Made by a program: the position numbers and the translations under genes. A model generated the notes under the pieces. The model searched no databases. It was not told the DNA's origin and saw nothing but the letters and a program-made list of their open reading frames with translations. Below are positions 33,654 through 45,168 of a stretch of 64,000 bases of DNA, one piece after another (within the stretch, counting starts at the first letter, position 1; each line of letters starts with the position of its first letter). Origin of the DNA: Heterohyrax brucei (taxonomy: Eukaryota; Chordata; Mammalia; Hyracoidea; Procaviidae); the NCBI GenBank assembly GCA_028571685.1, contig CM053162.1, positions 4,096,001 to 4,160,000 of the forward strand, written 5' to 3'.

Positions 33654-35335
33654 GTCATGATGGATTATTTTTTGGATATGTTGTTGTAGTCTGTTGGCAA
33701 GAATTTTGTTGAAGATTTTTGCATCCAGATTCATGAGTGATATCAGTCTGTAGTTCTCCTTTTTGTTGAGTCTTTCCCTGGCTTTGGTACCAGAGTATTG
33801 CTGGCTTCATAGAATGGATTTGAGAGTATTTACTCCCTTTCTATACTGTGAAATAGTCTCAGTAGTATTGGATATAACTCCTCTCTGAAAGCTTGGTAGA
33901 ATTCTGCAGTTAAGCCATCTGGGCTCACGCTTTTTTTTTGTCAGTCGTTTTTGGATGACTTTTTCAATCCCTTCTTTTGTGATGGGTTTATTAAGCTGTT
34001 CTGCTTCACCTTTTGGTAGGTGATGTGAATCAAGGAATTTGTCTATTTTCTCTAGGTTTTCAAATTTGTTGGAGTACAGTCTTTCATAGTATTCTGTTAT
34101 GATATTTTTGATTTCTGTTGGATCTGTTGTGGCAACTTCCCTCTCATTTCTAATTTGGGCTATTTGTTTCATTTCCTGTTTTACTTTAGTAAATTTACCA
34201 ATGGCTTGTCAATTTTGTTGATCTTTTCAAAAAAAAACAGCTTTGGTCTTTCCAGTTTTTTCAGTTGTTTGTCTGTTCTCCAATTCATTTAGTTCTTCTC
34301 TAATCTTTATGATCTGTTTTCTTCTGGTGCCTGAGGGGTTCCTCTGTCTTCTCTCTCTACTTGTCCAAGCTGTAAGGTTAGTTCTTTGATTTGATTTCTT
34401 TCTTCCTTCCAGATGTGCACTTTTATGGAGATCAACAAACTCTGAGGACTGCTTTGGCTGTATCCTGTAGGTTCTGGTAGGAAGTGTTTTCATTCTCATT
34501 TGATTCCATCAATTTTTTTATTTTATCCTTGATTTCTTCTATAACCCATGTTTTTCTGAGCAAGGTGTTGTTCAGTTTCCATGAGTTCCACTTTCTATCT
34601 ATATATTTTCTGCTATTGATTTCAACTTTTATACCTTTATGATCTGAGAAGATGCTTTGCACTAATTCAGTGGTATGGATTTTGTTGAGAATTGCTTTAT
34701 GTCTATGCTTTATGCTTTATAGTGTATTCTGAAAAATGTTTCGTGTGCACTGGAGAAGAAGGTGTACTTGCCATTCATGGATAGAAATTTCTGTGTATGT
34801 CAATGAGGTCTACTTGGTTAATTCTGGCAATAAAGTCTTCTGTGTCTTTATTGAGCTTTTTACTAGACAGTCTGTCCAATATTGAGAGGGCAGTGTTGAA
34901 GTCTCCCACTGTTATCGTGGAGTGATCGATCTCCTTTTTGAGTATAGTCAGTGTTTCTTTGATGTATTTAGGTGCTCTAATATTAGGTGCATAAATATTA
35001 AATATGGTTAAGTCCTGCTTGTATATTGAACCTTTCAGCAACAAATAGTGTCCATCCTTGTCCACGATGGTGGATTTTACATTAAAATTGATTTTACCTG
35101 AGATTAGAATTGTCACACCTGCTCTTCTTTGTGTATTGTTAGCTTGATATATATTCTTTCATCCTTTAATTTTCAGTTTGCTCCTATCTTTAAATCTAAA
35201 GTGAGTTTTTTGTAAGCAACATATGGATGCGTTGTGTCTTTTCATCCAAGATGTCACTCTATGTCTCCTTACTGGAACGTTCAGTCCATTGACATTCAAT
35301 GTAATTACTGATAGGTATGTGTTTAGTGCTGCCAT

Positions 35336-35774
35336 TGTGATATGTTTATTTTTGTGTTTATGCTTTCTCTGTTGTTCTTATTAATTGTTTCTGAGATATT
35401 CTCCTTCGTGAGTTCATTTCTCACCTTTTTCAGAGTTGGTTTTGCGGTTGTTTAGTCTCCTGTATTATGCTTCTTGATTTGATATGTTGCATCTTTATTG
35501 TATTTTACAGCTGTCCCTATGATCCCCCTTAATAAACTATGATAAAGCCAATTTCAATTACTACCATTCTTATCAACTTCCTCTCTATCTGGAAGGACTG
35601 TAATGACTGTAGCACATCCCTCTTTTTAAATGATGACATCATAGTTTTCATGATATATTACTGGACTAATTCTTTCACTGTTACAGCTTTGATTGAGTTT
35701 GGAGCCTTTCCTAACTGAGTAGGATTCTGGATGATGTGTCCTGTATTTGCTTGTGAAATATAAAGTTAGTGGTT
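35336..35774 (-). other. Long L1 inter-ORF spacer
   Basis: 439 bases between the ORF1 stop (35775-35777) and the ORF2 ATG (35335). The last stretch reads in one frame as VRNELTKENISETINKNN, then RESINTKINISQWQH, with a TAA that overlaps the first codons of ORF2. This parallels the spacers at 23978-24401 and 63407-63829. Confidence 0.75.
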
Positions 35775-36672
35775 TTATTCTCCTAAGCCAAGAGCTCGTT
35801 TCAGTATTTCTTGTTGCTTTGATTTGGTTTTTGCGAAGTCTGTGAGTTTCTGTTTATCTGCAAATGTCTTCATTTCATTTTCATATTTGAAAGATAGTTT
35901 TGCAGGATATAAAATTCTTGGTTGGAAGATCTTCTCTTTCAAGGCTTTGAATGTGTCATGACACTGTCTCCATGCCAGCATGGTTTCTTCTGAGAAATCC
36001 AGCAAAAGCCTACAGGATTTCACTCTGAATATTAGCTCTGCTTTGAGTCTGGCTGCCTTTAAGAGTTTCTGCTTCTGTTTCATTTGGTAAACTTGATTAT
36101 AATGTGTCTCGGAGTCTTTCTTTTGAGATCTATATTGAGTGGTGTTTGATATGCATCTTGGATATCTATATTCTCTTCTTTCATAATTTCTCAGAATTTT
36201 TTTTGTCAGCAGCTCAGCAATAATACTCTCTGTGTTCTCAGCTGTCTCACCCTGTTCAGGAACTCCAACTAATCATAGATTATTCTTCTCAATAGAGTCC
36301 CACATGTTTCTTAATGCTTCTTCATTTTTCTTGTTTCTTTTTTTCTGATTTCTCCTCATAGATGCTGGAGTCAGTAGCTCTGTCTTCCACATTAGAAAGT
36401 CTATTTTCCATTTGTTCTATTTTGTTTTCTTTGCTTTGAATTGAAGTTTCTATCTGATTGATTTTGTTCTTGATCTGTTGGATTTCAAAGTATTGGTGTT
36501 CCATCAAATCAAACAGCTTGCTTAATTTTTCATTTTGCACTGCTGTATTTTGCTTAAGATCTAGGAGAGCCCTCTATATAATCCTTTTGTATTCACTTTT
36601 TGATAGTTTCAGAAAAGCTTATTCTTCTCAGAAGTTCTGTGGTGCTTTCTATTGGGGGTCTTCTGAAGCCAT
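35775..36672 (-). pseudogene. L1 ORF1
   Basis: ATG is at 36672 (MASED start) and the stop at 35775-35777 after LKRALGLGE. The region 36540-36322 is a clear heptad coiled coil (KLSKLFDLMEHQYFEIQQIK, then NKINQIETSIQSKENKIEQM). The C-terminal domain reads RVKSCRLLLDFSEETMLAWR and FKYENEMKTFADKQKLTDF. About 299 codons. It has internal stops after the start region, so it is inactive. Confidence 0.88.
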
Positions 36673-37530
36673 GGGTGATTTCTTGGTTACACTTTTCTCC
36701 AGACTTTGTTGCTTTGGGGGCATCATATGAGTCAATAGAGGCTGAGAGAGATGCTGTGAGCATGGGCCAAAGTTGTTTCCCTAGGCCATCTTAAAATGAG
36801 GGGTAAAAAGTATCTGACAACTTCTAAAGTCAGTCAGGTTTTCAGGTATATAGGTCCCTCTTCCCAGCTGGCAAAGCAAGCACCTCTATATGGAACCCCA
36901 GATGCTACAAATTACAAAATACAGAAAGGCTACTGCCCTGCTGGCCTCTCCTTTGGGCTCTAGCTGTAGATTACACTGTAGAATACTGATTTTCTGCTGG
37001 AAAAGTGCCTTCCTTCAGACAGGTGCTGCCTCCCTGCCCAAGAATTAGGTCCAGCTGGGACCTCTGTATGAGTGTATCTGCCTCCCAATGGATCAAGTTT
37101 GCATCCCACACATGCTCGCCACCAGCCTCCATACAGGCTACTCTATGGCAGAGGTGAAAGGAGACACCAAAAGTGCTAATATGCACAAAGTCTAAAGCTA
37201 GGCTCTAAAAATATGGCAGTTTCACCTCTTAATCCCACCAGCAGTGGCTCTGAGATTAGCTGCTAGTCAAGTCCCAGCTTCATGTGCTGGTTAAGACAGA
37301 GGAAAAAAATTTAAAATGGTGACTTACCTTTGATCTCTGCCAGCCAGTGCTCACCAAGAGTGGGGTTAGCCAAAGAGAGGAGGTTTTGCATTCAGTGGTA
37401 TAAAGTCCAAATTAACAGCTCTATGCTCACTAGGTGTCCAGAAGCTTCTGTTTAATTATCAATTCATGTCTTGGTTTCCAGAGGGATTTAGGGAGACGTG
37501 TGTTTAGTCTACCACCTTGACTCTGTCCCA
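36673..37530 (-). promoter_or_regulatory. L1 5' UTR / internal promoter region
   Basis: About 860 bases. It is homologous to 25307-26350 of the other 5'-intact copy but shorter. The outer edge reads GACAGAGTCAAGGTGG, a decayed form of the AAGATGGCGG YY1-type motif. Confidence 0.8.
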
Positions 37531-37544
37531 CAAGTATTTTCTTT

Positions 37545-37819
37545 GTATTTTTATTAAAAACATTGATTTAAGAAAAATTAGATAGGTTAAGGCTAAAGCC
37601 AAAGTGCTCACTGTAGTTTCCTTTCAGATTGCCACTTATTCATAGATCTGCAATTTTTGGTTAGAATTATTAAATTAAGATTCACTCCATAAAACTATGA
37701 TCTGGTCCATACTTCTCTATTGTGTTACAAGGATACCATACTAATTTTTTAAATATTTGAAGATTATACTTTCTCTGATAAGTCTGCTTACTTTCAAGGT
37801 AGCTCTTTTTGTATTTAGA
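37545..37819. other. Unassigned sequence right of the L1
   Basis: AT-rich and apparently unique. It directly adjoins the 14-bp target duplication of the L1. Confidence 0.4.
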
Positions 37820-38170
37820 TCACATTCATTCATTTATCCATTTGTTTATTAACAAACTGTGTTTAGCAATTCGCTATTGAGTGCTTTCCATATATCTGAC
37901 ATTCCATTACATGCTCTAGCTACAAAGATGTGATGTCCTGGCAGCCCTCATTGTACATTGTTATAACGAGAAGGGGAAAGAGTTGTGATAAACTTTGAGA
38001 GAGGGGTGAATGAGCTTCTTTGCAGGAACATGGAGAAGAGAACTGCTAATTACATGTGAAGGAGTTGGTTTCCCAAAAAAGTAACTTTCATACTGTTCCT
38101 GGAAAAGTGAACAGAACCATTCTGGGTAGGAAGGGAGGAGAAGACAGTTGGATCAACATATGCAAAGGCA
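37820..38170 (-). mobile_element. L2-type LINE remnant, reverse
   Basis: The text 'cattcattcatttatccatttgtttattaacaaactgtg...gagtgctttccatat...gacattcc' is the reversed, diverged 3' end of an ancient LINE (L2 type, '...attcattcaacaaatatttattgagc'). The following words 'ggaacatggag' and 'catatgcaaaggcac' fit the upstream segment often seen beside it. The right boundary is uncertain. Confidence 0.5.
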
Positions 38171-41034
38171 CTCAAATATAACCACAGCTGTCTGAAGCTA
38201 TCTGGTTTCAATTGAAGTGACCAAGTGCCAATACCTATAGCTCACTAAATCTCTTACTATAAGCTTTAAAAGGCTGACTGACACAAATTTTAAGGCATCT
38301 TTCTGCCCAGAAGGGATAGAAGTCTGAAGAGCTTCAGTAGAAGATAAACTTCTACAAGAACCAGAGAGCATTCAATGCTTACTGCCCTCCTACAGGATCT
38401 CAAAGGCCCTCTATTGATACAGCAACCCTAAGCACTTCAGGTGTATGTGATGTGTTTGTAATTCTACAGGAATCATCTGCATTTCTGAGAAGATTAAAAA
38501 AAAAGAAGAAAAATGTATCTTCAATGGCCCCCAAATATTGCAAAAATACGTGCATGGGAAACATAAGCCATCTCCTCCACAATTCTTTGTTCTCAGATAA
38601 AATTGTCATCCATGTATCAAATACAAAAAGCTGAGAGAAAATCTGGCCTCAGAAAGACTAACTTATTCAATGCTTAGCATCTTTGCCTTGCTCTGCCTGG
38701 GCCTGGGTCTGTTTGTATGGCACATTGAGTTGTTCCCAACCTAATATGCTTATTTGTCTCTCTGTGTGCATGCTGTTCCAGTAAAAAATCAAAAGAGAAT
38801 GAAAACAAGCAGGTGAATCTCAGTTTTCACAAGTGCTTAGAAAGTTTTAAGCTTTAGCTCTGAAGACTCAGACTCCTTGAAAAGCTCAGTTCCCCACACT
38901 GCCTTCCAAAGGAAGAGAGAATCCTGTCTACAGGACAAGTTCATTAACAAATTAGTAAAACAATCAGCAGGGCTTTGAGTGCTCTTTGGAGATACAAAAC
39001 TGTTAAAAGCATTCTTTGACTCTTTAATGGGCAGATTAGCACCAAGTTTCTTTTCTGTGGCTGAGCTAATCACACAGATAAGGGAGGTTAAATCAATCCA
39101 GAGTTCTGCTGAAGTCATTTGTGAATGAGCTGTCTTCCACAACAGCCAGAATGGGCTCAGGCATCTTTTAATATGACAAAAGGGAATCAATTATCAGTAA
39201 GGTGACTCAGCCAGACTCTAAAATGGGCTGACTGTACAGTGTAAAAGCCTCAGGGCCAGGTTTTATGGGGCAGTGCATCTGAAAGTGCTTGATATGTTTC
39301 TGGGAAAAAAGAAAAGAAAAGCTGTGGGGATATGTCTGCTCTTAATCCTTTCAAGTCCAATTATTTTCTGCTTTAATTTTTTTTAAATATCTTGGGTTTT
39401 CATTAATGGACATATGCTTGAGTCATGGAGTATGTTTAAATTTGAGGATGATAATGTGGATTTTTGGAAATATTTTCTGGAACAACATGGTTACCACAGA
39501 CTTATAAATTCCTGAACTCACGCTTAGTGTTTGCTCAACTATATCACTGTTGCTGATCCCAAAGCAAGCTTGTTCTGCTTGTCACTGCAGCCAAACCCAA
39601 AGATGGGGAAAGGTTTAAGCAATGTTTTATTAACAGATAAGCATGCGAATCTGGGGAATATGAGAATGATTTCTCCAAGACCGTTCTACTAGGGTTACAA
39701 TTCCAGCAGCTTTCATAGCTAGATTACAAAAGGATTCGTATCTGAAAAATGTCAAATATTGTCAAAGGATAGAATAGGGAGTCACAAGATTCCTTTATAT
39801 CTTATCAGACAAATTAAAATATCATTACCTCCCTGAAGCTTTGAAATAATCAATTTACTATCCCAGAGACAGGGAAAGGAATGTAAGTCTGTTGATCTGG
39901 TTGGGACAGAGAATGGAATGTAGAGTCACAGTCTAGGCAACCTTAATTAAGCCCCATCTACTAACATTCTCCATTGTTTAATCACCAATTTCATTTCTGT
40001 GAAATAGGTTTTAAGTGAAGAATAGCTGCTTTGATTTACTGCATTAACTAGGATCAAATCTTGGATTGTAGGCTAGCTCTTCACAGCATGTGGTTAGGTC
40101 AGATATCCTTAATCTGGGGTAGGAATGGTATAAGCCCTCGCAAGGATCAAGGGCCCCCCAAAACATTAGTGGGGACATATGAAAAGGCCCAGTTTCCATA
40201 CAGCAAGAACCATCCTTGCCAGCCATTAGATAATCTTAATGTGCCCATTAGCATAGGGCACCATTATACTTCTGTTACATTTGAGGATGGGGTTATTAAG
40301 ATTATAACAGAAGGAAGGGCACCTTGAAAATTTGACACAGTTTTCAATAGAGGTGACAGTGTCAAGCTGGATTGAGAACATCTCTCCATCCTTTTTCTTA
40401 ACTGGACACTCATTATAGACATCTCCATAAGTAATGTTATTTTGAATATGTCTGAACTGAACAAGGTGAAATTTCTAATCAACTTCAACTTCAGAGGACT
40501 GCATATACCAATCAAACATAAGGTAAAAATTTGTTCAACATAAGTACCTCCCACTACAAAGAAATCAGAAACACTCATTACATTTTGTGCAAGGTAAGTC
40601 CATACATTTTAATTTTCTCAGAAAGGAACAATGTCTTGTGAGAGTCCTGGAACTAAGCTGAGTCCAAGGAAGAGCGAGAGGATTCTGGAAGACATTTCTT
40701 GAACTTCATTCTGTTTTTTCTTCTGGGTGTGGAGATCCACTGCTCATTGCCAGGTGGAAGTCAACTGCATGAAGGTCATCTGCTTTACAATTTCACAAGC
40801 CATCACTGGCCTTCGAGGGAAACAAAGTGGTGCTCTACTTTGGCCAGCAGACTGAAAAAGTGGTGCTAGACATCTGGCTGGCAATATGAAAGAAGAATGC
40901 TCACACGCAGGTTACTTCCCTGTCCTCCCCGGCCTCCTACTTGATTCTTTTATCGTTGGTTTTATCAAGACGAGACAAATCATTTATTGCGTATATTTTA
41001 CTAAATCTATAGTGGCGCCTCTGAGAGCTCTACT
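38171..41034. other. Unassigned, mostly unique sequence
   Basis: About 2.9 kb without a recognised repeat. Open frames of 88 codons at 40061-40327 (plus), 104 at 40264-40578 (minus) and 117 at 38837-39190 (minus) have no domain I recognise and overlap without a gene-like order. The 38820-39420 stretch lacks transposon signatures and could be conserved noncoding DNA, but this cannot be judged here. Confidence 0.4.
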
Positions 41035-41110
41035 CTTAGTATCATCACCACCTGGGGCTTGTGAAAATAGTGTCTTTTCCTGCATGTTGGGGTGACCTGA
41101 AACAATGGCT
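41035..41110. mobile_element. MER5-like fragment
   Basis: The text 'catcaccacctggggcttgtgaaaatagtg...tgcatgttggggtgacc' resembles the half-palindrome 'gcatcagaatcacctggggagcttgttaaaaatgcag' of MER5 elements. Short and uncertain. Confidence 0.4.
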
Positions 41111-41482
41111 CTCAAGCCCTCAATCTTAGGTCTCCCCTCCACCTAGCTCTTCCCAGCCTCTGGTTTCATCACCAGGCCTTGGTTGCTAATGTTTTCCATG
41201 ACACCATCCATTATGTTACATGGGGAACCCTTGGCATTTCAAATTTGAAATATACACGTACAAAAACAAACTCACCAGGGTCTCTAACACAGGAAACCAT
41301 AAATATGCCTACAAGGTTTATCTAGGGATATAAAACCTAGAAAAGACAATTTTTTTTTACCTAATAATGCTTCCTCACTTGCATTATTTCTAAGCTTCAT
41401 AACCCAGATATTTTGCTCCAATTTGCTTCAATTAACAAGGTTTGAGCTCAACAGGCCTGACAAATCTATGTCTGAAAAGTCA

Positions 41483-41566
41483 CAGTCCTGAAAACCCTAT
41501 GGAGCAGTTCTACAATGCGCTCATGGGACTGCCTTGAATCTCAATTAAATCAAGGGCAACTAACAC
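41483..41566 (+). mobile_element. AfroSINE 3' fragment
   Basis: 'aaaaccctatggagcagttctac' followed by 'gggactgccttgaatctcaatt' and 'gggcaactaacacc' is the second half of the SINE. The first half is missing or unrecognisable. Confidence 0.7.
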
Positions 41567-42347
41567 CAGTGTGATTAAGGGCAAAGATACAAATCATTGG
41601 TGGGTCAGAATCAGTATTCTCTGTCCCCCTAAAACCAGGTGATCTCCCTCTCCTAAACTGAAGTAGTCATAAGATAATAAGATTCAAGGAAGAAATCCAG
41701 GGAGGGATTCCGGATCATTGCAATGCAAACAGGTGTGCTTAGTTTACTGATAAATATCTATACATCCTAACCTAATAGTTTACTTCTTAAATCACTGAGT
41801 CATTACAGAAGTGTGGTATAAGGCTTGGAGTAAATCTTTAACTCCTGAGAGTCATAAAAAAAAATTGTAATCCTTAGAAAATACCTCTCACTTCTGGAAA
41901 TGCTTTATGTTCTGGAAACTACTGCACAGATGTTGTCTAGTGTGACATGCCATGTATTCCCGCAAAGAGTGGCACACACTGAATTGCTATGGATGGGATG
42001 AGGGTTGAAATGGAGAACATGGTACTAGGATATAAAAGTACCAGTTGATGCAGAAATCTCACTTGTTGGCTTCTGTATGTGTCACATTTCCTGTCACGCT
42101 GTATATACACAACCTGGAAAAAGGATCTAATTGGTGAGTCACTATTTTGTTTGTTTTAACGTTCATAGTGTAGAATCTCTTTTTTAGCAGGAACTGTGTT
42201 TTCAATAGATATGGTAGAAAACAGGTTGGAGAGGTTGATAGATACCACAGCAGTAAGGAGATTTCATTCTAAGTATCCCAATACCTCTTTTAGCCTGTCC
42301 CATCAAGTACTGGCTAAGGATGAAGTTACACACTCTCTGTAATCTAC
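41567..42347. other. Unassigned sequence
   Basis: About 780 bases without a recognised repeat or gene. Confidence 0.45.
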
Positions 42348-42493
42348 ACCCACTACTGTCAAGTAGATTCTCAATCACAGAGAACCTACAGGACAGAGTA
42401 GAACTACCACATAATTTCCAAGGAGTGCCTGGCAGATTTGAACAGCCAGTCTTTTGTTTAGCATCTGTTTAATGCTTAACCACTACGGCACCC
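42348..42493 (-). mobile_element. AfroSINE-type SINE, reverse
   Basis: Complement order: head 'ggtgccgtagtggttaagca', then 'ctaaacaaaagactggctgt', 'aattatgtggtagttctactc' and 'tctctgtgattgagaatcta'. Near full length. Confidence 0.88.
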
Positions 42494-42589
42494 AATATTC
42501 ATTTCTGTCATACGTTCAGATATGCTTTACAACACTGTGTAGGAGAAACAGTCAATATTCATAGTATATTCAGATGAAACACATAACCC

Positions 42590-43530
42590 TTTTAAAAACA
42601 TTCCATTGATGGTCCGACAGCCTGGAAAATCCCCAAGGAGCATGGCCCCTAGATCTGCTGCTACCCCTGACCAGAAAATGCTACTGAGGTCAATTCTTCG
42701 CACAAAAATGGGCTCGACCCAGGGACACTGTGTGTTTAGGGCCATACAGTGTGTTTTAGTAAGCTAGGGCTGCTCTAACAGAAATACCACAAAGTGGTAT
42801 TGATAGGATGGCTTTAACAAAGGGAAGTTTATTCTTACACAGTCCTCTAGGTTACAAGTCCAATTCAGGATGTCCACTCCAGGGGAAGGCTGTCAGCTCT
42901 GGAGGAAAGTCTGGTATTGTATCAGTCTTTGTCCAGGGAGCATCTTGGCACAGGAAATTGAGGTCTAAAGGACATGCTCTTCTCCTAGTGCTACTTTCTT
43001 GTTGGTGTGAGGTTCCCAGTTCTCTGCCTGCTTCCCTTTCCTTTTATCTCTTGTGGGATGAAAGGATTAAGGGTGGTGCAGGCCACACTCCAGGGAAACT
43101 CCCTTTACAGTGGAGCCAGGAGGTGATCTTCTGAAGGGATTTATAGTCCCACCCTAATCCTTTAACATATAGCACAGCAAAAGCACAAAATACAGGATAG
43201 ACAGAATACAGGGAGTCATGGCCCAGTCACAGGGCTACACCTATTTTTGGTGGGACACAATTCCATCTATGACACGGTGTGTGTACTTTATGATTCTATG
43301 CATTTATAGGAAGCTGTCCTACTGGTCTCTTTCTAGATGGGAGAGAAGATGGTGCAGAGGAGGGAACAGTAACTTGTTAAGACGATACTACAGGTATAGA
43401 ATGAAAAGAAAGAATAAACCACTAGGAGGCAAGGAGAGTAGAAGGAGCTGCAGATGGGCGGTCATGCAAAATTGATTTGGATTATATACTTTCACTTAAT
43501 TACAATAAATTGTCTTTGGCAATTAAAATA
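42590..43530 (+). mobile_element. L1 3' UTR fragment, forward, split by an LTR
   Basis: Left part 42590-42750: 'gatggtccgacagcctggaaaatccccaaggagcatggcccc' matches 14440-14490 of the forward L1. Right part 43275-43530: 'tactttatgattctatgcatttatagg' and 'tgggcggtcatgcaaaattg' match 14580-14610 and 14740-14770. It ends with 'ttacaataaa'. A strongly 5'-truncated L1 carrying only 3' UTR, interrupted by the LTR at 42752-43274. Confidence 0.82.
42752..43274 (-). mobile_element. MaLR-like solo LTR in L1 3' UTR, reverse
   Basis: It starts 'tgttttagtaagctagggct' and ends 'acacaattccatctatgaca'. The flanks give a near-perfect 5-bp duplication: CAGTG at 42747-42751 and CGGTG at 43275-43279. About 523 bp, same family as the copies in the 29.5-kb L1. 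Fossil. Confidence 0.88.
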
Positions 43531-43891
43531 AAAAACAAATCAAAGAAAAACATTCCAGATTCATCTCTTCCATCCCTTGTCTCTTTTCTCATTCATATGC
43601 ATGTGGCCTGGAGCTCCTGGCTGGGTGGAACTAGTAGATTCTGGCCTCCTATCAATCATCTTAATGAATCACACTAGCTTTTGCCCTAGGCCAGTCCAGA
43701 TACCGCTTTTCTCCCCTCAGCTTCAGCGTGACATTTCCTACTTTCCTTTCAGCCCCTACAAATAGCAACAACCAAAGTAACCACACAGGAATAAAAAATT
43801 TCATTCCCCTTACCTGTGTTCTTCTCTTACAAAGTCCCACGTGTCTAAGGGCCATATTAAGTAATTCACTGCAGAAGGTGTTAGAACAAGG
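43531..43891. other. Unassigned sequence
   Basis: No repeat recognised. Overlapping 62-66-codon frames on both strands are chance frames. Confidence 0.4.
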
Positions 43892-44115
43892 TTCCTGGGT
43901 GGCACAAAGGATCTGTGCTTGACTTTGGCACAGTGGTTAGTCATTCACCTGGCAACTGAAAGGCCGCTGGTTCAAACCTACCAGCCACTCAGCAGGAGAA
44001 TGATGTATCAGTCCGCTTCCATAAAGATACATGACCTTGAAAATTCTATGGGGGCAGTTCTCTCTCTTATAGGGTCACTGGTAGTCAGAATCTACTTTAG
44101 AGTAGTTGGTTTGGC
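43892..44115 (+). mobile_element. AfroSINE, forward, long variant
   Basis: Head 'ttcctgggtggcacaaagg' plus a second head-like 'ttggcacagtggttagtcat', B-box region 'gctggttcaaacctacc', block 'catgaccttgaaaattctatggggg' and tail 'gtagtcagaatctac...gagtagttggttt'. Well preserved. Confidence 0.85.
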
Positions 44116-44290
44116 TTTCGGTTTTGATACCAACCTAAAGAACTCGAAGGTTAGTGGTTGAATTCTACCCAGTGGTTCCATAGAAAAAAAGGTCCAGAAA
44201 TCTGCTTTTGTTAATGATTACAACCACGAAAATCCAGTGGAGCACAGTTCCACTTTGCAGCACCTGGGATCTCTGTGTGAGTCAGCAGTG
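44116..44290 (+). mobile_element. AfroSINE, forward, tandem neighbour
   Basis: It starts inside the family at 'aacctaaagaactcgaaggttagtgg' and contains 'aaccacgaaaatccagtggagcacagttcc' and 'ctctgtgtgagtcagcag'. It directly follows the SINE at 43892-44115 in the same orientation, missing its own 5' head. Confidence 0.75.
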
Positions 44291-45168
44291 TATTTCTGTT
44301 TTGCTAATTCAAAAAACATCAGGTGACTGAGTGCAGATCGAACTGGCCCACAGAGGCGTTTTTAGACAGCCCTGCCCCTTCTCTGTCAAGCACTTGCCAG
44401 CTCCTCCTCCTTCCCTCTGTTGATGCTTGGCTGTCAATTGTGAGATGATGGACAGCCTTCCAACCGCCTCAGAAGAGAGACTAGTAGAACCATTAATAAA
44501 ACATTAATGGGAGACAAAAAGAGTTTAAAAAAAAAAAAGTAGAATTAAATGAGAAGTCACAGCTGCAGAGAAATCTCTCTTTTTTGTTTCTCCCTGGAGT
44601 CCCTAAGGAGACATTTATGTCCCTAAATAAGTTGGCTATGGGAAATAACTTTCCAGTGACATAGACAGAAGAAGCCTCAGCTTAGAAAGCGAGGAAAGTG
44701 AGACCCATTCTTTAGGACGCCTCTTCCTATATGGAAACTCGTGGGAATCCAGCTCCTTTACCTTCTCTTTCCCAGATGGCTTTTCTACTCAGTGCCAGCA
44801 CAGTAAGAGGCTGGCCGGCTTCCTTGGGGGAGCTCAGGTGTTCTCAGAGTTCTCCACTTCACGAGAGGCACATCGGCTAGTGCTGCCACATCGTGTCCAC
44901 ATCAAGTGTGGAATAGATTCTGATACTTGTCAAAACAGGCATAGATCATGATACGTAAAGGAATGACCTACTTCACTTAGGTGTCATTCACTTGGAGTTT
45001 TTATTTAGTAACCTGTACAAAGGTCAGTCTGTTGATTCCCTGCTCATTCATTAATCTACTGTATATCCTCCAGAAATTTCAATCTTCAAGAGCTAGGTAA
45101 TTGAATCCATTACAAAAATAATAGGATGTGAGGTTTCCAAATGTGTTCCTATAAGACAACAGAATACT
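44291..45168. other. Unassigned, apparently unique sequence
   Basis: About 880 bases, somewhat GC-richer near 44340-44470 and 44740-44900. No CpG island and no recognisable exon. Confidence 0.45.

Larger units (their letters stand above)
30490..35335 (-). pseudogene. L1 ORF2, interrupted by two LTRs
   Basis: ATG is at 35335 and the stop at 30490-30492. Endonuclease blocks: LISGKINFNVKSTIVDKDGH, IYAPNIRAPKYIKETL and TVGDFNTALSILDR (34775-35116). RT blocks include GPRWL-like and [20 protein letters not shown] (about 34100) and, further on, the box near 32200, which reads FAYD rather than FADD. The C-terminal part carries [16 protein letters not shown] and [15 protein letters not shown] (30726-30983). 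The two LTRs and several frame changes kill it. About 1,270 codons without the insertions, close to the 1,275 of human ORF2p. Confidence 0.9.
29474..37530 (-). mobile_element. Complete-length L1 carrying two solo LTR insertions
   Basis: The 5' end is at 37530 (minus strand GGGACAGAGTCAAGGTGGTAG) and the poly(A) tail is at 29474-29488 (T-rich on the plus strand). It is flanked by a 14-bp direct repeat, CAAATATTTTCTTT at 29460-29473 and CAAGTATTTTCTTT at 37531-37544, with one difference. The order 5' UTR, ORF1, spacer, ORF2, 3' UTR is complete. Two LTRs (32545-33046 and 33132-33653) sit inside ORF2. Removing them with their 5-bp duplications leaves an ORF2 footprint of 3,812 bases, the expected size. 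Frames are broken, so it is inactive. Confidence 0.93.
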
